Below, one piece after another: positions 56,541 to 64,000 of a stretch of 64,000 nucleotides of DNA. The position numbers were made by a program, and so were the translations under genes. This DNA is from Acanthosepion lycidas (taxonomy: Eukaryota > Mollusca > Cephalopoda > Sepiida > Sepiidae). How positions within the stretch are numbered: position 1 is the stretch's first letter; each line of letters begins with the position of its first letter. The DNA lies in NCBI GenBank assembly GCA_963932145.1, contig OZ010586.1, forward strand, positions 71,321,365-71,385,364, in the 5' to 3' direction. The notes below the pieces were generated by a model that worked only from the letters and a program-made list of their open reading frames with translations, searched no databases and was not told the DNA's origin.

Positions 56541-56569
56541 AGATAGTTAAATTTCTGTACTTGAACCCC

Positions 56570-57405
56570 TGTCTCAATAGTAAATCTGATCCGTTTGAAA
56601 AGGTTAAATTGACAGCTGATCTCAAAAATGAACTACAGTCTATTGTTAACTGGGAGAAGGAATAGCTTGTTAGTTTTAATGCCTCCAAAACAAAACTTCT
56701 CTCTCACAAGAAAGGCTACTTGCTGCCATCAGTATGGCTGATACTAACCACCATGAAGATGGCCCTCTCAGGCTAACATTCTTGGCTGACATGAATTGGA
56801 AAGTTCAGATTGAATCCATTGCTAGGCCTGCTGCTACGAAAGTTGGTTCAATTTTGTGCAAGACAGTTTTTCTTGCCAGAATCTAACTTACATATTTATA
56901 AGTCTACCATTCATCCCATCTTTGAATATTGCTGTCATATATTGTTTGGTGCTCCTGCTATATATTTAGAGATTCTTGATGAAATCCAAAGAAGAATCAG
57001 CAATATTATTGGCCCCGACCTGGCATCTCAGCTTCAGTTTCCCTGTGCTTTTTCTATAAATACTTTCATAGTAATTGTAAGGAAGAACTCTTCACTATGG
57101 TACCTAGAATGTATGAATGGAAGCACAGTACTAGATTGGTGGCAAGGTCTCATTCAATCACAGTTGAATTGGCTAGATGTAACTGTTCTATGCTAAGGTT
57201 TTCTTTACTTGCATTTTTTGCATGTAGAACTCTCTTTGGCTCCATGCTTTCCAGCCAGCTTTGATCTTCAAAAATTTATATGCAATGTCAATCATTATCT
57301 ACTGTTGTCTTGATTACTCTTCTATTGTTTTCTTTTTTCTTTCACATTCAGTAATCTTTTGTATCTTAGTGGCTTTACTGCCTTGCATGGCATGGTATTA
57401 TTTAA
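56570..57405 (+). pseudogene. LINE-A copy: RT thumb to 3' end
   Basis: Reads KVKLTADLKNELQSIVNWEK, then VSFNASKTKLLS-like sequence, TFLADMNWKVQIESIARPA, KSTIHPIFEYCCHI (56915-56955), AIYLEILDEIQRRISNIIGP (56965-57020), the SSLWYLE region and tail CTTAGTGGCTTTACTGCCTT. A 128-codon open frame spans 56810-57196. The RT catalytic motifs lie upstream and are absent. Confidence 0.88.
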
Positions 57406-57559
57406 AAAAAAACTTACTTAATTTTGACATTTTCATTTCATAGCTTTTATCTTAGACTGTCCCACTTGCTAATGACCATATATTTTGTCTTATTAGAGTT
57501 GATGGATAGCCCTTTCTTCCTGCTTTCCTTTAGTGCTTGGTCAGTATATAGAAGGTGAA

Positions 57560-57720
57560 CCACTTGGGTATTGCAGGTGTTTTAATGGAAATGGATTGGA
57601 ATTATTAATCAGAGAGCTGAGTTCCAATTCTAGTTGGGTTCATTATATTCACTTACACAGAAATACCCTTGGGAAAGGTATGAATCTACTTATCCTCCCC
57701 CCAGCTATGGGTTAATTAGT
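57560..57720 (+). mobile_element. SINE-1 copy
   Basis: TTTTAATGGAAATGGATTGG, then GAGTTCCAATTC (B box), TTCATTATATTCACTTACA, AATACCCTTGGGAAAGGTAT and CCAGCTATGGGTTAATTAG match the complete SINE. The distal third is absent. Confidence 0.75.
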
Positions 57721-58442
57721 AAGACCTCTATCACTAAATCATTATTATCTCAAAAAAAAAAAATAAATATGTTACAATCTAAAAATATTTTCTGGCTTTA
57801 AATAACCAATGGAAGTTGATAAGCTGTAAAAAATGAATCAGTCAGTTTATTTTTGACTAGAATGAAATCTCAATTATCTCTACTCATGAGAAATGCTGCA
57901 GATATAGAGACATATAATTTTGACTTAAAGTTTTAATTAAAAGCAAAATATTCATCATTTTCATTAAATAGGAAATATATAGCATTGAGTTTCATGCCAT
58001 CACTGGCTTCAGCTCCTCGGTCCCCAATGCCATTAGATAGATGGTTTTGTATCATGTTGGTACTCCCACATTTTTTTAAAAACAACAGTTTAACCAGCAT
58101 TGTTGTAAGACTGATTCAAGATATAAAGAGGCCTCAAATGCAACAAAAAAAATACCTTTTGTAGTCCATGCTGTGAGAGGGTTATCATATCTCAGGTGTG
58201 TCTCTGTGTTAGGGCAGAGAGCAACTCATTTAAGGCCTCTGTCCATGGACAAAATTGCAGCTGAGGAAAATAAATACTGTGAGGTTCCTGGTCCTGGAGA
58301 ACAGTTGCCTGAGAATGCAGCTCCTTATTGCCCTAGAGGTGGGTATCAGTAATCACTATTGAGGCTAGCGCAGCTGATGGTTGTGGGGACTGGGCAATTT
58401 TGCACTTGGCCCAGTTGTATGTGCTTGGGTTTCCCATGTTAA
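57721..58442. other. Unassigned spacer with shared SINE-flank repeat
   Basis: 57800-57850 (TTTAAATAACCAATGGAAGT, TGATAAGCTGTAAA) is also found downstream of the SINE at 58.8 kb and near 6.18 kb. Confidence 0.45.
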
Positions 58443-58700
58443 ACCCGACCTTGTGTCACATCCCATGGGGAGACAAGGGTAAATACTCATGCCTTCCATG
58501 GTCAAGATGATGAGGATCCAAGTAAAGTATTTGTTCCTGCAGAAGCTGACAGCAGGCTATCAGAAGCAGTTCTAGCTAGCCAGCCATCATCATTTCCAGC
58601 CATCTCTAGTAGGCCTCCAGCTCCTGCCACTTCAGCTAGCTCCAACAGTCTTTCTGCTCCAGCCATCCCCACCAGTAACAACACATATGAAATAAACTAG
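58443..58700 (+). other. Unrecognised Ser/Pro/Ala-rich open frame
   Basis: A stop-to-stop frame of 85 codons (58443-58697, TAG at 58698) contains GQDDEDPSKVFVPAEADSRL followed by a Ser/Pro/Ala-rich stretch (SSRPPAPATSASSNSL). It has no ATG start, and its composition is unlike the AT-rich surroundings. It could be a decayed exon or part of a transposon ORF. Confidence 0.25.
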
Positions 58701-58779
58701 ACTTGATGCTTCTCATTTTAATGCTCAAAGAATATTTGTCTTAGAATGTTGCAATAGAAAGAAAATGGTGCATGTGTGG

Positions 58780-58935
58780 GTGTGGTGTAACGCCTAGCAA
58801 CTCGGAGTAAGAAATTGAAGCACTAAGTACAAATTCCAGTTGGGTTTATTACATTCACTTACACACAATTATTCTTGGAAAAGGTATGAATCCATCTCTT
58901 CTCTTCTCAGCTATAGTTTAATAGTAGGAATTGTG
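58780..58935 (+). mobile_element. SINE-1 copy
   Basis: ACAAATTCCAGTTGGGTTTA, CACTTACACACAATTATTCT and AAAAGGTATGAATCCATCTC align with the complete SINE. Diverged, 3' third absent. Confidence 0.68.
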
Positions 58936-59829
58936 TCTGGAAAAATAATTATTATCCTCAAAGAACTGTTAATGCAATATTCATTTTCAATGAAGAGAAT
59001 TATTCTTTCAATCAAAAATATGTTTCAGTTTAAATAACTCACAAAGAGTTGATAAGCCATAAATAAAAAAAATCAGTCAATAAAAGATATCATATGTGGA
59101 GCCAGTAGCATGCAGGAGGTGAGACAGAGGATGCGACAACCCCAGGCATCCATATCAGGAGGACATCTAATCAATGAGTGAAATAAAAATTTAAATTGTT
59201 TATATTTAACTAGAATAATGTGTTTATTTCATCTTTCATCTGTTCATATATATTTAAAATGTTTTCCTTTCTTACATTTATCAGTACTAGGCCCTATACC
59301 CCTCCCATCCACTATATGAGTCTTAGGGACATAAAATCATGGAGTTTGTCCCAGGTATCACCAAATATTATGAAACCTCTGCACATGACTTTGTGAAACA
59401 TTTCAAGAATAAAAATATAGGAAGAGGTTCCCCATAAAGTCCAAGCTGCTAAAAATATGAAAATACTTTTGATACACCTTAATATAAAGAATATGACTTT
59501 TTTGTGTATTATTAAAATGTAAGAAATGCATTATGTTCTATTTTTTAAGCTGCAAAGATGCATTAGATAATTGTCCAATTAGTAAAAAGAAGAAATAAAA
59601 TAAAACAGAAGAGGATCCATATCTCCAGAGATGTTTTGATTTTTTACTGAACTATAAATAAAAAAGAAGCAGATTTTTTGTATCTCTTTGTGCAAAAAAA
59701 ATCAATCACCAATTGCTCGAAAGCAACCACAAGAAGAAAACTGTAAAAATTAAAATGTCTTAAAAGAAGTTCTAGTATTTTGTTTACAAAAGTACAGCTT
59801 AACAGCAACAAAAGAAACTACATATTTTA
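58936..59829. other. Unassigned spacer
   Basis: 59030-59070 repeats the SINE-flank segment seen at 57.8 kb. Otherwise nothing recognised. Confidence 0.45.
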
Positions 59830-60027
59830 TAATTATACCTTTATATAAGATGAGGCTAAAAAATATAGCAAATTTTCATGAATTTATCTAATACCTGTAA
59901 TATAAGATGAATGCTTATTGATTATATAAAGATAATATTGTTGGTAATGTTGTTACTTACTGTATCCTTAGAAATTCAAAATAAGTGAAATAACAAAACT
60001 GATTCCATATCATATTTTTCCTACACA
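59830..60027 (+). repeat. Direct repeat E, left copy
   Basis: About 200 bp matching 60590-60789: AAAAATATAG, TTTTCATGAATTT, CTTATTGATTATATAAAGAT, AGAAATTCAAAATAA and AATAACAAAACTGATTC. Confidence 0.8.
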
Positions 60028-60214
60028 GGCTGTTATGTGCCATGCGTGATACATGCTTAGGTGATCATGTATCTTTCGATACATGACTGAAAATGAATAT
60101 TTTTTTTCTCGCAGTAGGTTGCCATTTTTTTCTGCGGTAGACCAGTTGCCATCCAAGGCTATAGAACCCGGTCTGTCCTGCTATTTACCCATAGCTGAGA
60201 GGAGAAGAAGAGGA

Positions 60215-60215
<1 letters not shown>
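60028..60215 (-). mobile_element. SINE-1 copy
   Basis: In reverse, the middle and distal SINE including the CATGTATC-GAAA-GATACATG stem-loop (60066-60085). The tRNA-like head is missing; a (CT)n run replaces it. Confidence 0.82.

Positions 60216-60245
<30 letters not shown>
60216..60245. repeat. (CT)n microsatellite
   Basis: About 13 CT dinucleotides next to the SINE. Confidence 0.95.
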
Positions 60246-60250
<5 letters not shown>

Positions 60251-60589
60251 GTTTTGTCCCACCCACTTCTATAAAATTCCTCTTCAGGCAGCTCCTAACA
60301 ATGCATTGTCATTTCACTGTTTCTTTTTTTATCTTTAATCAAATGTATTTTTCACATTATTATGAGCGGATGAAAAACAAACACATTGCATTTTGTTATG
60401 ACTCAAAAAAAAAAAAAAAAGCACCAATCGAATAAGGATGACACATCCGGGTACCACTGTTTGTCGTCATATTTTTCTAATGTTTCCTGTTACTTTTTAG
60501 GTGCTTAAACACTAAAGCAAAATAGAAAATTTCCAGGCAAAATCAAAGAAAATTAAAAAAAATATGCTGATTACTGTATATTTCCACAT
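60246..60589. other. Unassigned spacer
   Basis: Contains an A run at 60405-60420. Nothing recognised. Confidence 0.4.
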
Positions 60590-60789
60590 ATAAGGCAACC
60601 TTTAGATAAGACAAGGTCAAAAAATATAGAAACTTTTCATGAATTTCTCTTATACCTGTAGCATAAGATGACTGCTTATTGATTATATAAAGATTATGTT
60701 CTTGGAAATGTTGTTATTTACTGTATCCATAGAAATTCAAAATAAACAAAATAACAAAACTGATTCTATATTATGTTTTTCCTACACAT
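60590..60789 (+). repeat. Direct repeat E, right copy
   Basis: Second copy of the 59830-60027 segment, about 560 bp downstream in the same orientation. Confidence 0.8.
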
Positions 60790-62189
60790 GTCCACAAAAA
60801 GGAAAACCATTATATTGTTTATGTTTCATCACATGACATCATGCAAATACTAACTCTTCTATTGGGCAACCCCATGTACTATGGCTACTGCTGGAACTCA
60901 ATGAGGCTGTTTTTGAATTAAGAGCTTTTCTTCCTCTAGACATGTTACCCTAGTAAAGCTGAAAAGCTCAATCTACCCTGCTGTTTAACCCATAGCTTGA
61001 GGAAAATGGATTCATGCCTTTTCTGAAGGCATTAGTGCTAAATGGTTAAAACAGATTTACATTACCCAAACATCTGATTTCCTATCTTTGTTGTCATCAT
61101 GACTGTTGTGCACACCAACCTTCTTCAACTCCTCCTTCCAGAAATTCAGACAGAAATTCTATTTCTACTTTCATGGGGCAGAGGATCATTGCTCTCCACA
61201 AGTCTTTTTTCTTTATAATCTAGAAATTGCCATGACCCATTTGGAAAGAGTGGAGTGGTTTCCTGTTGCCTATTTTACAATTTGGATTTTAGAGTTTTCC
61301 TTCTCCTAGACTGGCTGACATTCAAAGCAACAGAGTTCAGTCTACCATGCGATTTAAGAACTGCAGTTTTGTATGAAAATTTCACTCAACTGTTGTACAT
61401 AATCACCAGTTAATAGATGCAGATAAAAAAATGAATGAAAAGTGTTTTTGTTAAATTTCCATAAATAACATTTCAAATTTTTGCATTTGTTTACTGTTTC
61501 CTTGTGTTAAAATAAAATTATAATTTTATCAAAGATTAAAAAGGAAAAGAAAGGTTCACTTGAAAAAAAATCATGAAATCTTTGGGGAGAAAACTTTAAA
61601 ATGTTTCTTGTGAAAAAATATCAAATAAAAAATTTTAAAAATGCAGAATTTTCCTAAAAATGTTAAATATAACTTTTTAGCTTGTCTTTCTTTTATTTCC
61701 ATACAATGCTTCTCTAATTGTGTTTGATTGAAGCAATTTAACTGCATTTTATCTTCATAATGGCTTTCAAAGGCTTTATCTTCAAAGGACTACTGAATGA
61801 TTGTAGAGTTTTCAACTTTATCCCAAAGGAGAAATGCAGTCATTTGAGTGCCATATTGTAAAAATATTTACCAGCTCTCTTGAGTAAAGCCATCTTGTAT
61901 CTGCAAATGAATGGAAATATTTCCATTTAAATTGTGCCTATTTATCTTTTTTGTGTATGTAAAGCATTGCTGTTTTGAGATTTGTTAGTAGCTAGCTCTG
62001 CTTACAATGTTTTCAGGGGTTAACTCTGGTAATGTTTACACAATCACTTCTGCTGTATATTGTGATATGAAGGCATTAGATTATCTAATAAGAATTGAAT
62101 AAACCCTTTTCTACATATATGAAATATAATTACACAATTTTTATAGAACAGAATATAAACAAAATGAGAAAAAGTATATAACTTCTTCT
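60790..62189. other. Unassigned spacer with SINE-1 fragments
   Basis: Reversed SINE-1 middle segments are detectable at about 60940-61040 and 61305-61360. No gene recognised. Confidence 0.4.
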
Positions 62190-62720
62190 ATGTGCTGTGT
62201 CTCTTCATGAAGTGTGTGGTCATGGTTCTCCACAATATCCTGTCCTCTGTAACCCTTAGTAAACTTGGACTTTTTTGCGATATCTCCTAATTAATGTTCT
62301 GCCAACCTTTTACAAAATTTCACTAGGTAGGTTATGTGCTGCTTTTTTCTGTCACTCTTGCCTTCAATATTTCCTCTGAGTATCAAATTTTCCAAACCCT
62401 CTTTTCTCATTATGTATCCTACAAATTTTAAACTATGTCATTCTGATGCTACATATAATGTGGTTTTTGTTTCCATTTTCTCTAAAACACTATGGCTCAT
62501 ATGTTTGGTCCATGATATTCTCAGTATCCTCCTGTAGAACTACATTTCTGTTGCCTCAAGTCTCTTCTCCATCTGTGATGAGATTGTCCAACATATAGAA
62601 GTACCGGTATTATATAATAGTTCAGTACTTTTTTCTTTTCCAATGAAATTTTCCTGTGTCATAATACTTTGCTTAGTTTTTGGAAAATGTTTTCTAAAAG
62701 CTAAACAAAGTGTTAAGATA
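62190..62720 (-). pseudogene. LINE-B C-terminal remnant
   Basis: In reverse: SQMEKRLEATEM, then RILRISWT-like, RKEGLENL-like and the tail, aligned with the 36.95-kb copy. Confidence 0.75.
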
Positions 62721-62794
62721 CAGAAGAATTTCACTAAAGACAAATAAAAGAGTGTGGAACTGTTATGCAATATCTATTGTCCAATATAGAAGAA

Positions 62795-63175
62795 AATGAA
62801 GATCAGACTTGAGGCGAAAGAGATGTCATTCTTTGGAAAGATGATAAGAATACCATGGATGGAACATGTAATCAACAAAGAAGTTGTTGGAAAATGCAAG
62901 CATCAAGGATATGTATAGAGTCAGAAAGAGACAGCTGAAATTTCTCAAATAAATAATGAGGAAAGATTGCTTAGAGAATCTGACACACAAAGGATTTACT
63001 GAAGTTAAAAAAGACAGATGAAAACAGTGAATAATCTCCCTAAGGAGTTTGAGTAAATGAATGGCAGAACAGGGAGTGGAGGGGGATAGGAAGTTGTGGA
63101 GAGCAATGATTTCCTACATCATGAAGTGCCATGGCACATAGAAAAAGAAGAAGAATATGTGAAAATAGGAAGAGT
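62795..63175 (+). pseudogene. LINE-B C-terminal remnant, opposite orientation
   Basis: Reads MIRIPWMEHVINKEVVGKC, then diverged sequence and GGG-EVVESNDFLHHEVPWHIE at the end. It faces away from the copy at 62190-62720, an inverted pair. Confidence 0.7.
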
Positions 63176-63224
63176 TAATATCAGTTCTTCATATCTGCAT
63201 GTATATAGTGCTTAAATTATTTTT

Positions 63225-63305
63225 TCAACAAGCTTAGCAGGAAATTGTGAAGAGCTATGATCGCCTACATCCCAAGGGAACATGGTACATGAAGAAGAAG
63301 AAACA
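63225..63305 (+). pseudogene. LINE-B 3' tail fragment
   Basis: AGGAAATTGTGAAGAGCTAT and AACATGGTACATGAAGAAGA repeat the terminal end of the preceding LINE-B copy. Confidence 0.6.
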
Positions 63306-63575
63306 TAAATATTATAAACTTGGGAATCATTAATTATTTAAAATGCTGAAATTATGAATTTGAAATTCCCAAAATATGACACCACACTCTTAAAAAATTG
63401 AAAGTGCTGATGAAATTTATGTAATTCACTAGAAGTACACAGGTTCAAGAAAAGATATTTCCAAGAACTTACTAATAGAGGCACCAGATCTCCTGTGCAT
63501 GGAAGAGGAAATGTCCATCATTTCAAAATAATGTTGGACATTTCAAAATAAAAAAATATATCAGAAGAAAGCTCA
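63306..63575. other. Unassigned spacer
   Basis: No features recognised. Confidence 0.4.
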
Positions 63576-63835
63576 AAGGATTTAATGGTCAAAATGTTGT
63601 GATAAAAAGTAATTTGATTGGATCAAAATAATTTCTGTCTGAATTCCTGAGATCAGGAATTATTATTTACATTCAGACTAATGTCCTCATCTTTATTTTT
63701 ATTACAGCATTTCGGTTGTTGTGCCTCCTGGCATTCTTCAGGTGTCTGTTGATCCAGAGACATTCAGGGAATTTCAAACTGAACCATTTATTTAATCTAT
63801 GGGAATAGATTGTCCTTGTTCCACTGTCCATGTCT
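63576..63835 (-). repeat. CUGAAGA-type dispersed repeat, inverted pair
   Basis: In reverse, 63640-63835 reads TTCAGTTTGAAATTCC, CACCTGAAGAATGCC, AACCGAAATGCTGTAATA and GACATTAGTCTGAATGTAAA. CUGAAGA and GAAA are intact. A short plus-oriented piece (GGTCAAAATGTTGTGATAAA, 63582-63601) faces it. Confidence 0.65.
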
Positions 63836-64000
63836 AATGATATTTAATCTTGGTCTTTTTTTTATTTCTAGTACTGTTCAATTATTTTAGGCCTTGTTTT
63901 CATTGATTATGAGTCTGTACTACCCAGCTCAGTGATTGAACTCACAATTACTATACAACCAAATTAATGAACCAATATTTTGATGCAAAACAAGCAGGCA
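63836..64000. other. Unassigned right edge
   Basis: No features recognised. Confidence 0.4.

Overview
This window looks like intergenic or intronic DNA from an animal with a large, AT-rich, repeat-dense genome. The mix of decayed LINE families, tRNA-derived SINEs, long (TA)n arrays, mariner/Tc1 elements, Helitron and Penelope-like remnants best fits a coleoid cephalopod, probably an octopus. That assignment rests on family recognition, not on a search. I found no intact host protein-coding gene, no rRNA and no convincing functional tRNA. Nearly all open frames of 60-160 codons are chance frames in AT-rich DNA, frames through tandem repeats, or fragments of dead transposon proteins.

Layout. 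0-2.2 kb: 3' ends of a jockey/CR1-like LINE (called LINE-A here) on the minus strand. 2.7 kb: the first of three ~80-98 bp mariner MITEs. 4.5-5.1 kb: a pyrimidine-rich tandem array. 8.2-10.8 kb: a run of (TA)n arrays with hairpins, a broken mariner and a complete hammerhead ribozyme motif. 11-20.6 kb: LINE-A copies, including one spanning the reverse transcriptase with an intact YADD box, and one split by a SINE with a perfect 10-bp target duplication. 20.7-24.1 kb: a Tc1 element on the minus strand carrying an inserted Ty3-like integrase plus LTR and an inserted mariner MITE. 25-32 kb: local duplications, a second mariner with both inverted repeats, and the tail of an RLE-type LINE. 31.9-32.5 kb: a 39-bp satellite. 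33.3-34.1 kb: a 126-bp satellite. 34.6-35.4 kb: a foldback element with a decayed hammerhead, then a second LINE family (LINE-B). 37.5-41.4 kb: a long, inactivated RLE-type LINE. 42.1-45.1 kb: a chain of (TA)n-separated inverted repeats holding further hammerhead-like motifs. 46.5-48 kb: a ~235-bp-arm inverted repeat and a Penelope-like GIY-YIG remnant. 48.3-49.4 kb: a well-preserved solo LTR inside a (TA)n array. 49.8-52.6 kb: a Helitron helicase remnant fused to a LINE-A tail. 53-55.7 kb: two tandem arrays. 56-64 kb: LINE-B, LINE-A and SINE copies.

The most interesting content is a set of hammerhead ribozyme motifs. The best is at 10.60-10.64 kb, with every core base present and all three stems paired. 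Others, in various states of decay, lie at 34.7, 42.6, 42.75, 44.97 and 49.47 kb. They sit within or beside (TA)n-bounded repeats, and four copies keep a paired stem III while its sequence differs. Penelope-like elements and retrozymes are known to carry type I hammerheads with very short stem III, and a Penelope endonuclease remnant lies in the same window. My inference is that these are terminal-repeat or non-autonomous derivatives of a Penelope-like or retrozyme family.
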